Of a stretch of DNA of 64,000 bases, positions 48,516-56,535 are shown piece by piece. Numbering within the stretch: the stretch's first letter is position 1; the number at the start of each line of letters is the position of its first letter. The DNA lies in contig JAYWCL010000143.1 in assembly GCA_043780595.1 (NCBI GenBank), positions 1 through 64,000 of the forward strand. The letters are read 5' to 3'. This stretch comes from Limnoglobus sp043780595 (GTDB lineage Bacteria > Planctomycetota > Planctomycetia > Gemmatales > Gemmataceae). Position numbers and translations under genes: made by a program. The notes below the pieces were generated by a model. That model ran no database searches. It saw only the letters and a program-made list of their open reading frames with translations, and had not been told where the DNA came from.

Positions 48516-50198
48516 TCAACTCGTCACAGCCCCTTCGGAGGCGCTGCTGACGAGCCTTGCGAACTTGGCGAGGACGCCGCGTTGGACGCGGAGGGCGGGC
48601 TTCGTCCAGTTGGCTTTTCGCTTCGCGATCTCGGCTTCGGGCACGTTCAACGAGAGTAACTTCTTGTCGGCGTCGATCGTGATCGAATCGCCATCGTGAA
48701 CGAACGCGATCAGGCCGCCCGTCCAGGCTTCCGGGGCGACGTGGCCGACGACGAGGCCGTGCGTGCCACCGCTGAAGCGGCCATCGGTGATGAGGCCGAC
48801 CAATTCGCCGAGTCCCTGGCCCATCAGCGCACCGGTAACGCTCAGCATCTCGCGCATTCCTGGCCCGCCGACGGGGCCTTCGCCGCGAATGATGACGACA
48901 TCGCCCGCAACGATCTTTTGCGCCTGAATCGCTTGGAAACAGGCTTCTTCGCCGTCGAACACCTTCGCCGGTCCGGTGATCGCACGTTGCTTTAGGCCTG
49001 CGACTTTTGCCACGCTGCCTTCGGGGGACAGGTTACCCTTCAAGATGACGATGTGCCCGGTGGGGTGCATCGGCTTGTCGATTGGCAGAATCACCTTCTG
49101 CTTCTTCGCGTACACGCTCGGCACGTCCTGAAGGTTCTCCGCCAAGGTTTTGCCCGTGACCGTCATACAGTCGCCGTGCAGGAACCCAGCATCGAGGAGC
49201 GCCTTCAGCACCGGGGGCGTGCCACCGGCTTGGTGCAGATCGTACATGACGTACTTCCCGCCCGGCTTGAGGTCCGCGAGGTGCGGCACGTTCGCCCCGA
49301 GTCGGTCGAAGTCGTCGAGCGTCCACTCCACCTCGGCTTCGCGGGCTATCGCCATGAGGTGCAGTACCGCGTTCGTGCTGCCACCGAGCGCCAACACGAA
49401 GGTGTATGCGTTCTCCAGAGACTTCCGAGTGATGATGTCGCGCGGTCGAATATTCGCATTGACGAGGCCGATGAGTGCCTTGCCCGCCTGATACGCTTCG
49501 CGTTCTTTGGAAGCCGAGATCGCCGGGTAACTGGCGTCGTACGGCAACGACATGCCCATGGCCTCGATGGCGCTCGACATCGTGTTGGCGGTGTACATCC
49601 CGCCGCACGATCCGGCGCTGGGGCACGATTCGCACTCGATCTTATGCAACTTCTTTTCGTCGATCGTGCCCGCTTGGAATTTACCGACGGCTTCGAAGAT
49701 CGAAACGATATCGACGTCTTCGCCGTCCGGACCTTTGCCGGGGAGGATGCTGCCACCGTAGACGAAGATGCCCGGCACGTTCAGGCGTGCGAGTGCCATT
49801 AAGCAACCGGGCATGTTCTTGTCGCAACCGCCGATGGCGAGCAAGCCATCGTGGTTCATCGCACCGGAGACGGTCTCGAGGCAGTCGGCAATCACCTCGC
49901 GGGACACGAGCGAATAGCGCATTCCCATGTGGCCCATGCTGATGCCGTCGGAGACGGTCGGCGCGCCGAAGATCTGCGGAACGCCACCCGCCGAGCGGAT
50001 GCCTTCGATCGCTTTGCGGGCCAAGCGGTCCAGGTGGCTGTTGCACGGGGTGATGTCGCTGTACAAGGACGCCACGCCGACCATCGGCTTGTCGAAGTCC
50101 TCGTCTTGGAACCCGACCGCCCGGAGCATCGCCCGGTTGGGTGCCCGTTCGGGGCCTCCGGTCGTTGTCAAACTCTTACGATTCGGCAGATCCGTCAT
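48516..50198 (-). CDS. ilvD: Dihydroxy-acid dehydratase
   Basis: A 560-residue enzyme from ATG 50198, the usual family length. Three cluster-ligand cysteines are in SDITPCNSH (Cys52), AIGGCDKNMPGC (Cys125, next to the carbamylated-Lys position) and CPSAGSCGGMYTANT; this spacing is typical of the [2Fe-2S] form. LITDGRFSGGTHGLVVGHV marks the C-terminal substrate region. It converts dihydroxy-isovalerate and dihydroxy-methylvalerate to the keto acids of valine and isoleucine synthesis. A reading from 50375 adds 59 residues of shadow sequence over the intergenic region. It is divergent from the pilin genes. Confidence 0.96.
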   Translation of the reverse strand: MTDLPNRKSLTTTGGPERAPNRAMLRAVGFQDEDFDKPMVGVASLYSDITPCNSHLDRLARKAIEGIRSAGGVPQIFGAPTVSDGISMGHMGMRYSLVSREVIADCLETVSGAMNHDGLLAIGGCDKNMPGCLMALARLNVPGIFVYGGSILPGKGPDGEDVDIVSIFEAVGKFQAGTIDEKKLHKIECESCPSAGSCGGMYTANTMSSAIEAMGMSLPYDASYPAISASKEREAYQAGKALIGLVNANIRPRDIITRKSLENAYTFVLALGGSTNAVLHLMAIAREAEVEWTLDDFDRLGANVPHLADLKPGGKYVMYDLHQAGGTPPVLKALLDAGFLHGDCMTVTGKTLAENLQDVPSVYAKKQKVILPIDKPMHPTGHIVILKGNLSPEGSVAKVAGLKQRAITGPAKVFDGEEACFQAIQAQKIVAGDVVIIRGEGPVGGPGMREMLSVTGALMGQGLGELVGLITDGRFSGGTHGLVVGHVAPEAWTGGLIAFVHDGDSITIDADKKLLSLNVPEAEIAKRKANWTKPALRVQRGVLAKFARLVSSASEGAVTS

Positions 50199-50453
50199 AA
50201 CTGACACCAGATGGAGAATTTTCCGGTCGGGCAGTTTAGGTAAAGCGCGCCCGGCCCATACTGCTGTTCTAGGTGTTGAGTGTCCAGATCGACACGGCTC
50301 GGTTAAGAAGTCAGAAAAAATCGGTTGCGCGGTTTGCACCGGTTGTAATCGTGCTCTAGGTTCATGTGTCAGCAACGCACGGGGTAGAAAAACGACGGAG
50401 ACTTGTCTCTGTCACCCACGATGCCTTGCGAACAACACTGACGGAGAGCACCG

Positions 50454-50642
50454 ATGAATCTGATCGCAAAGAAGATGGTCAATTTCCTCAAGAAGGAAGA
50501 TGGCCCCACTGCAGTCGAGTACGCCGTGATGCTCGCACTGATTATCGTCGTCTGCATCGCAGCCATCACCGCCCTGGGTTCCAGCGCTAGCTCGACGTTC
50601 AGCTATGTGAATAGCAACATCAAGGCTCCTGCTGCTAGCTAA
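50454..50642 (+). CDS. Flp-family type IVb pilin, first copy
   Basis: A 62-residue protein with the Flp/Fap layout: a short basic leader ending in Gly17 (NFLKKEDG), then PTAVEYAVMLALIIVVCIAA, where Glu and Tyr at mature positions 5 and 6 are the prepilin peptidase signature, followed by a hydrophobic helix and a short polar tail. The RBS GGAG lies 8 bases upstream. Flp pilins are cleaved by TadV/PilD-type peptidases and assembled by the Tad machinery; none of those genes is in this window. An adjacent paralogue follows at 50769. Confidence 0.9.
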   Translation: MNLIAKKMVNFLKKEDGPTAVEYAVMLALIIVVCIAAITALGSSASSTFSYVNSNIKAPAAS

Positions 50643-50663
50643 GCAGAGTCTGAGCTTACCTGA

Positions 50664-50713
50664 GAAGACGGGGATGTGGTTGCCGTGAAAGCGGAGACCC
50701 CATCCCCGTCTTC
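50664..50713 (+). promoter_or_regulatory. 13-base hairpin between the two pilin genes
   Basis: gaagacggggatg (50664-50676) pairs perfectly with catccccgtcttc (50701-50713) over a 24-base loop. There is no U-run, so it is more likely a processing or stability element than a terminator. It could leave more mRNA for the first pilin than for the second. Confidence 0.65.
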
Positions 50714-50768
50714 GATGACGTCGGGGTGGTGACACACCCTAGTCATCGAGTTAACCCCCTCAGGTTGT

Positions 50769-50945
50769 ATGAATCGATTTCTGCGTCCGCTGGTGAAGTT
50801 TTTGAAGAAGGAAGATGGGCCGACCGCCGTCGAATACGCGGTCATGTTGGCGCTCATCGTCGTGGTCTGCTTGATTGCCATCACCGCACTGGGTGAGAGC
50901 ACGCGACAAACCTTCAGCAACGTGGCATCGAAAATCAAGCCGTAA
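50769..50945 (+). CDS. Flp-family type IVb pilin, second copy
   Basis: A 58-residue paralogue from ATG 50769: MNRFLRPLVKFLKKEDG with the same Gly17 leader end and PTAVEYAVMLALIVVVCLIA after it. The tail differs from the first copy (GESTRQTFSNVASKIKP). Core identity with the first copy is high (KKEDGPTAVEYAVMLALI is unchanged), so this is a duplication. It ends 28 bases before a strong terminator, so the two genes probably form one transcription unit. Confidence 0.9.
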   Translation: MNRFLRPLVKFLKKEDGPTAVEYAVMLALIVVVCLIAITALGESTRQTFSNVASKIKP

Positions 50946-50972
50946 GGCCGATTCGAGATCTGCAAACCATTT

Positions 50973-51010
50973 CGCGTCGCGACACACCGGTGTCGCGACG
51001 CGATTTTTTT
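50973..51010 (+). terminator. Strong rho-independent terminator of the pilin pair
   Basis: A 13-base perfect stem cgcgtcgcgacac/gtgtcgcgacgcg (50973-50985 with 50990-51002), a 4-base loop and a run of seven T (51004-51010). Confidence 0.95.
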
Positions 51011-51031
51011 GAAAGTGACAGGTCGCAATCA

Positions 51032-52195
51032 TTACCGAACGGCGCGGTAGACGTGAACTTCGGCTTTGCCGATCTCGCCGGTGAGCTTGCCATCGGCGAA
51101 TGTTAGCCCTTTCGGGCGAGTCGCGAATGCGGGTTTCCAATCGCCTATCGGCAACTCCAGCGACACGGGCTTCGACTCGGTTTCGGACAAATTCGCGACG
51201 ATCACCGCGCTTCCCTCACTCTGCCAGATCGCGGCGGTAACATCGCCGCCGTCGGTGAGTTTGGTCCGCTTGGCGTCGAGCAGCAACGGCGCGAGCGCCT
51301 TCAATTCCAGAGCCACCGCGCCGCATTCGGTCCACAAATCTTTGCTATCGGGCAGGTACCATTCTTCCCACGCCGGTTTGCCCGCGGCCTTCTTCGTGGC
51401 TCGCACGGCAGGCGAATCGACCATGTGGTAGATCGACCACGGCATCACGCCTTTCGCCCCATTAATGAGGCCGACGTAACACAAGTTGCGATACTCGGCA
51501 GGCGTCGGCACGCGGTTGCCGGGCCAAGAGAATGTCTGTGGCAAAATCCAGTACGGGCAGTTCGCGAGCGTTGCGGCTTTGCTCACTAACACCATCTGCG
51601 TTTCGGTCGCTTTCAGGGTCGGGTCGGCAGCCTTCGGGTTGGCGACGGGGTACATTTCCCAGCCGATGAAATCCGAACATTTGAAGAACGCCGCCGCGGG
51701 CATCAACACGTCGCGACTCTGCGTGCCGAGCGGGTTGAACGTCAGCCGATGCGGGACGATTTCCTTCACCAACTCGTTCATTTTGGTGAGATGATCGACA
51801 TTCGACAGCGTGTTCGCATCGTCGAAGATCGTCCACGCGATGATCGCAGGATGATCCTTGAACTTCCGCACGCGATCGAGTTTCGCTTCGGTTTCGGTAT
51901 GCCCGGCGACCACCCAGATACCGAGTTCAGTGGCCTTGTCGAGGAACCGCGTATCTTCGTGCCACGGCCCCTGAATGTGGACGACCGTACCGCCAATCGC
52001 GTGGGTTTGCTCGACGCACTTCAGCCGCATGTCCCCCGTGTGCCCCGTCGAGATGTAAAAGCCGTACGGCATCACCGCCTTGCCGTTCACGAGCAACGTG
52101 CCATCCTTGCGGAGCGACGAAGTCATCGGCTTCGGGTCGGCCGCCACCGCGCACGCGGTCAGGCTCAAGAGGATCGCCAACATCGAGCGAAACAT
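51032..52195 (-). CDS. Exported TIM-barrel protein, glycoside-hydrolase-like
   Basis: From ATG 52195 the product is 387 residues with a signal peptide MFRSMLAILLSLTACAVAA; LTAC resembles a lipobox, so a lipoprotein is possible. The body has the beta/alpha pattern of glycosidase barrels: YGFYISTGHTGDMRLKCVE, WVVAGHTETEAKLDRVR, HPAIIAWTIFDDANTLS, SDFIGWEMYP, ending in a beta domain (AVIVANLSETESKPVSLELP) like those after GH-type barrels. I see candidate acids (the DD after AWTIF and the E of GWEMYP) but cannot fix a family. In-frame ATGs at 52207 and 52222 are alternative starts. Confidence 0.7.
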   Translation of the reverse strand: MFRSMLAILLSLTACAVAADPKPMTSSLRKDGTLLVNGKAVMPYGFYISTGHTGDMRLKCVEQTHAIGGTVVHIQGPWHEDTRFLDKATELGIWVVAGHTETEAKLDRVRKFKDHPAIIAWTIFDDANTLSNVDHLTKMNELVKEIVPHRLTFNPLGTQSRDVLMPAAAFFKCSDFIGWEMYPVANPKAADPTLKATETQMVLVSKAATLANCPYWILPQTFSWPGNRVPTPAEYRNLCYVGLINGAKGVMPWSIYHMVDSPAVRATKKAAGKPAWEEWYLPDSKDLWTECGAVALELKALAPLLLDAKRTKLTDGGDVTAAIWQSEGSAVIVANLSETESKPVSLELPIGDWKPAFATRPKGLTFADGKLTGEIGKAEVHVYRAVR

Positions 52196-52272
52196 GGTCG
52201 CGTCCATTCTGTTAAGGCCCATGACTGGGGTAAATTGATCTGGCTACTTCTATCGCTGTCGGCGTAGTGCCA

Positions 52273-55209
52273 CTAATTCTTCTGCAAATACGCGATCAGG
52301 TCGCGGATCTCGTCGGGCTTCATCGTGTCGAGCAAGCCTTCGGGCATCACTGAGTTCGGCGTCGGTTTGCGGGTTTCGATGTCCGCGACTGGCAGGAATA
52401 GCTCCTCATTCACGGTTCGCACGGTCACGCCGTTGGGCGAGTCCTTGCGGATGATGCCCGTAACGAGGCGGCCATCGAAGAGGTAGAACGCGGTCATCTT
52501 GTATTCGTTCGCGACGGCGGCACTCGGATCGACGACGTTTTCCAACACGTAATCGAGATTCGACCGTTGGCTGCCGGTGAGTTCGGGGCCGACGACTTGC
52601 CCTTCGCCGAACAGCTTGTGGCACGTTGCGCAGTTCTTCGCGAACAACACCCGCCCGCGTTTTTCGTCTGCCGTTTTGAGCATATCCGGCGACAGCATCG
52701 CTTTGTACTTCGCGATCTGCACGTTGCGGTTCGCGCTTGCCGGCTTGACTTCGCCCCAGACGGCCTTGAGCTTCGCGACGACGGTTTGGTCCTTCAGCGT
52801 CGCAATTTGGCGTGCCGTGAATGCGGTAATATCGGCCTTGGCAACGGTGCCTTTCTCGACCGCGTCGAGGAGTGCCATCGCGTAACTGGCGCGCGACGAC
52901 AGCGTCTGCACGGCATCGGCTTTTTCGTCGGCAGTGAGATAGGCGTATACCTTCAGAATCGCGGCCGGCGTGGTGTCGTCGCTGTAGTTCGACAGTGCGA
53001 TGATTGCGGAACGGCGAACCGTGGGGTCGAGTAACAGCGTCCGCAGTAGCAGTGGTAGATTGTCGGTCTTGCGGGCGGCCAACAGAGCGATCTCGCGGTT
53101 CCGTTCGCTCGCATCGCCCGATACGGCGATCCTGCCTATCATGTCCGCGATGGCACGGGGATCGTTGAATTTCAGCGCAACATCGTTAGCGAGCGAGACG
53201 ATTGCCGCGTTCTGAGACCTCGAGAGAATCATGTACATCACGTTCCAATTCTTAGGTTGCACGACGCTCTTGCGCTCCTCGAATGCCTGCACGATGCCTT
53301 GCAGAATGTCCTGCCGCGTTTCGTCGTTCGGTGCGGATGCCAAAATCGGGAAGACCGCATCGAGTTGTTTCGTCGGCTCCGAATTCGGCAACGTCAGCAC
53401 GAGGCGAACGATGTTCGTCCGCACCCGCCGAATCGCAATCGCGTTGACGAGTTTCAGCGCTTCGTCGGGCTTCGCCAGCACCGCAGGCTGAATGCCGAGC
53501 CAGTAGAGTTGGCTGAGCTTCGCGTCGGCGTTATCGGCGACGTCTTTCGTCAGAATGATGGAAGCGAGTGTGAATGCTCGCTCGATGGGCAACTTCGCGA
53601 GTACGCTCAACATGGCTGCACGAACCGCTGGTGAAGAATCGCGAGCGTAGGTTTCCAGAAACACTGGCTCCGTCCCACGAAGTTCTGCGTCGCTAAATTG
53701 ATCCAAGGCGCGAACCGAGCAAAGTCGAAGCGATTCCGGCATCGTCTTCCCGACAACCAATAATGGTTTGCCGAGGGCAAGTCGTGTGAACAGCAAGCGT
53801 AAAGCGATCGTTTCATCGATTCGTTTGTTCAGTACGTCGATATCCGTACTCGGCAGTTTCAGTTCCTGCCCAGCCGCCTGCCGTTCCTGAAGGACGCGCC
53901 GCGCTTTTCGCACCAGCCATTCGTTCTTCGATGAATGGAGATTCCACAACTCCGCGTCCGTCATTTTTGAGACATCGCCCTTCCAGCTTTTTCGGTCGCC
54001 GTAGATCGTGCGATAAATGCGCCCATTACTGATGTCGGCCACGTCGTAGTTGTGGCACTCGCCGGTGTCGCTCCAATCGCTGACGTACAAACCGCCATCG
54101 GGGCCTTGCTTGACGCAGATGCCGCGGAACCACGGGTCGTTCGCGAATAGGAAGTCCGGTCGGCGTACGCCTTTCATCCCCGATGGCGTGCGTTCGAGGC
54201 CGTCGTTGTTGAGGCGATTGCCGTGGATATTGCAGGTGAACAGCGTGTTGCGATACTCCTTCGGGAAGTTGTCGCCGAGGTAAATCGCCGCGCCGCTGTG
54301 CGCGTGACCGCCACCCGCGTCGTCGTGTTGCTTCTTCAGGCCGGTTTTCAGATCGGCGCGGCCGTCGGTCCAGTGGCCGCCCCCCCAGTGCTTGTAGTCC
54401 ACCGCACTGCTCATTAATCCGAAGGCGTACGGGTTCGAGTCCTGGCCGTACATGCGTTCGTATCGCCCGCCGGGCACGACGTGAAACAGGTGATCGATCA
54501 CGCAGTTCGTGATGAACATTTCGCCGTGTTCGTCGAAGTCGAGGCCCCACGGGTTCGTCGTGCCGGTCGCCACGACTTCGAAGTTCTTCTTGGTCGGGTG
54601 GTAACGCCAGACGCCGCAATCCATGTAGGCACGCTTCTCTTTCGGCGTGCCCGGCGCACCAATGAACGCCTTCGCTTGAATGCCGTTACAGCCGTACAAG
54701 TAGCCGTCGGGCCCCCAGATCAGGCTGTTAAATACCGTGTGTTTCGTGTCGGTCATGTTCCAGCCGTCGAGATGAATCACCGGCGGGCCGCTCGGCTTGT
54801 CGTCCGCGATTGGCACGAAAATCAGGTTCGGCGACGAGCAGAGCCAGACGCCGCCGAAGCCGAACTCGATACCGGAAAGATTCACGCCGTTATCGATCAC
54901 CACGGTTTTCTTGTCGTGCTTGCCGTCGCCATCGGTGTCTTCGAGGATCACGACGCGATCGTGCCCTTTGCCATCGCGGCTCCACTTCGGGTAGCTGAGG
55001 CACTCGACGACCCACATCCGCCCGCGATCGTCGAACGTGAACGCGATCGGCTGGACGATGTCCGGCTCACCCGCGAACAGCGTCACGTGGAACCCCGGCG
55101 GGACTTTCATCTTCGCCGCCGCTTCCGAAGTCGGCACCGGTTTGTCTGCCGCCTGCAATTGCGGTGCGGAATACGGAATGAACGCCAACAATAAGAGGAG
55201 CCAGCGCAT
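52273..55209 (-). CDS. PVC-type exported protein with propeller and C-terminal haem domain
   Basis: The 978-residue product has a signal peptide (1-20), an N-terminal soluble-dehydrogenase-like propeller beginning VPPGFHVTLFAGEPDIVQPI (about 36-420), a helical HEAT-like middle (about 430-830) and a C-terminal cytochrome domain with the c-type haem site NCATCHKLFGEG and GPELTGSQRSNLDY, ending PDEIRDLIAYLQKN. This is the PVC-type architecture found many times per planctomycete genome. The substrate is unknown; oxidation of sugars or other polyols feeding a c-type electron chain is the usual suggestion. Confidence 0.93.
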   Translation of the reverse strand: MRWLLLLLAFIPYSAPQLQAADKPVPTSEAAAKMKVPPGFHVTLFAGEPDIVQPIAFTFDDRGRMWVVECLSYPKWSRDGKGHDRVVILEDTDGDGKHDKKTVVIDNGVNLSGIEFGFGGVWLCSSPNLIFVPIADDKPSGPPVIHLDGWNMTDTKHTVFNSLIWGPDGYLYGCNGIQAKAFIGAPGTPKEKRAYMDCGVWRYHPTKKNFEVVATGTTNPWGLDFDEHGEMFITNCVIDHLFHVVPGGRYERMYGQDSNPYAFGLMSSAVDYKHWGGGHWTDGRADLKTGLKKQHDDAGGGHAHSGAAIYLGDNFPKEYRNTLFTCNIHGNRLNNDGLERTPSGMKGVRRPDFLFANDPWFRGICVKQGPDGGLYVSDWSDTGECHNYDVADISNGRIYRTIYGDRKSWKGDVSKMTDAELWNLHSSKNEWLVRKARRVLQERQAAGQELKLPSTDIDVLNKRIDETIALRLLFTRLALGKPLLVVGKTMPESLRLCSVRALDQFSDAELRGTEPVFLETYARDSSPAVRAAMLSVLAKLPIERAFTLASIILTKDVADNADAKLSQLYWLGIQPAVLAKPDEALKLVNAIAIRRVRTNIVRLVLTLPNSEPTKQLDAVFPILASAPNDETRQDILQGIVQAFEERKSVVQPKNWNVMYMILSRSQNAAIVSLANDVALKFNDPRAIADMIGRIAVSGDASERNREIALLAARKTDNLPLLLRTLLLDPTVRRSAIIALSNYSDDTTPAAILKVYAYLTADEKADAVQTLSSRASYAMALLDAVEKGTVAKADITAFTARQIATLKDQTVVAKLKAVWGEVKPASANRNVQIAKYKAMLSPDMLKTADEKRGRVLFAKNCATCHKLFGEGQVVGPELTGSQRSNLDYVLENVVDPSAAVANEYKMTAFYLFDGRLVTGIIRKDSPNGVTVRTVNEELFLPVADIETRKPTPNSVMPEGLLDTMKPDEIRDLIAYLQKN

Positions 55210-55283
55210 GAAGGAGTTCCGATTGGGGTGGGTGAACCTTTTCGCAGGTTGTTATGATAACGAGAACCGAACGAGGAAGCGAT

Positions 55284-55835
55284 ATGACAACGTTGACGAC
55301 GAAACGGATCACCGCGGAAGAGTTCGCCGAACGGCCCGAGCCGGTGGATGGTTCGAGAGAAGAACTCGTACGTGGGGAGATTGTGACGATGTCTCGACCG
55401 CAACAAGAACACGCCCTCGTCCAATTTCAAATTGGCTGGCTCCTCAAGAACTTGGTTACGCCAAACCGTCTCGGCTGGGTCGGTGGCGAATCGGGTGTCT
55501 TAGTGGAGAGAGACCCCGATACGGTCCGAGGACCGGATGTGTATTTTTTCAGCATTTCACGCATGCCGCAACGCCCGCGAGGATATCCGGACATTGCCCC
55601 GGACATTGTCGTCGAAATTCGTTCGCCGAGTGACCGCAACAGGGCTATTCGCGAAAAGGTTCGCGAGTATCTTGCCGCTGGTGTTCGCCTGGTGTGGGTC
55701 GTCGATCCCGAAACGCAAACCGCGATGGTTTACTCCGGTAACATGCGTGGCGTCGAACACGATTCCGAAGACACCATCACCGGTGGCGATGTGCTGCCGG
55801 GGTTTGCGTGCAAAGTCGCTGAGTTCTTCGAGTAA
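55284..55835 (+). CDS. Uma2-family restriction-like endonuclease, first copy
   Basis: A 183-residue protein from ATG 55284 with GAGGAA upstream. It has the Uma2 (DUF820) layout: ITAEEFAERPEPVDGSREEL, VRGEIVTM, a first acid in ERDPDTVRGPDVYFFS, then DIVVEIRSPSDRN and REKVREYLAAGVRLVWVVDP of the PD-(D/E)xK fold, ending GGDVLPGFACKVAEFF. The family is widespread in cyanobacteria and planctomycetes, often in many copies, and its biological role is unsettled. A second copy follows after 28 bases. Confidence 0.9.
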   Translation: MTTLTTKRITAEEFAERPEPVDGSREELVRGEIVTMSRPQQEHALVQFQIGWLLKNLVTPNRLGWVGGESGVLVERDPDTVRGPDVYFFSISRMPQRPRGYPDIAPDIVVEIRSPSDRNRAIREKVREYLAAGVRLVWVVDPETQTAMVYSGNMRGVEHDSEDTITGGDVLPGFACKVAEFFE

Positions 55836-55863
55836 ATTTCCGGCATGTTTCGAGGGGTGCGAG

Positions 55864-56535
55864 ATGTCTGCGATAACTGCGGAAGGGTTCTTAAACATGC
55901 CAGAGCCAGCAGATGGTTCGAAGCAAGAACTGTTCCGAGGGGAGATCGTGACCGTGGCGATGAATCAGGCCGAACATTCCCTGGTTCATGCACAGATCGT
56001 TTGGTTGCTGAAAAACGTCGTGTACCCCGGAAAGCTCGGCTGGGTCTTGACGGAAAATGCTGTCACCATCGAACGCGATCCCGATACGGTGCGTGGCCCG
56101 GACATTTCCTTTTACAGCATTAGACAAGTCCCAACACGTCCGCACGGAGACAACCCGTTGCCCCCCGATTTGATCGTCGAGATTCTTTCTCCCAGCGATC
56201 GGCGAGGTGCGGTTCGCGAGAAGATCCGCGAATACATCCGCGCGGGTGTCCCGCTGATTTGGCTCGTCGATCCCGAACTCCAGATCACCACGGTGTACGC
56301 CGGTTCGATTCGCGGCGGCGAAGTGGAAGCCGTCATCTTCTTAACCCGTCGATGCTCGATGCTTATGCGTATTCCCTACTTTTCGTCGATCAGTTTCTCG
56401 AACCAATCGTGCGCTTCTTCGGGTTCCCATTCGCCGGAGATCTTCATTCGGACTTGTTGGCCGACGGTTTCGTACTCTTTGGAACTCTCGTTCGCGGCGA
56501 TCTTGAGTACGAATGGCTCGATGGCGGGGAGGTGA
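55864..56535 (+). CDS. Uma2-family nuclease, second copy with an altered C-terminus
   Basis: From ATG 55864 the first 150 residues follow the family closely (RGEIVTVAMNQAEHSLVHAQ, ERDPDTVRGPDISFYS, DLIVEILSPSDRRGAVREKI, LIWLVDPELQITTVYAGSI). After the IRGGE that matches the first copy, the family ending (GGDVLPGFACKVAEFF in the neighbour) is missing. Instead the frame runs for about 70 further codons of low-quality sequence and overlaps the 3' end of the convergent kinase gene by 160 bases. The core nuclease residues survive, so it may still fold, but a deletion or frameshift has probably removed the natural end. Confidence 0.7.
   Translation: MSAITAEGFLNMPEPADGSKQELFRGEIVTVAMNQAEHSLVHAQIVWLLKNVVYPGKLGWVLTENAVTIERDPDTVRGPDISFYSIRQVPTRPHGDNPLPPDLIVEILSPSDRRGAVREKIREYIRAGVPLIWLVDPELQITTVYAGSIRGGEVEAVIFLTRRCSMLMRIPYFSSISFSNQSCASSGSHSPEIFIRTCWPTVSYSLELSFAAILSTNGSMAGR

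Noticed and set aside
48516..50375. A 619-residue reading of ilvD
   Set aside because: The family length and the conserved start region support ATG 50198; the extra N-terminus covers the intergenic region and is not conserved-looking.
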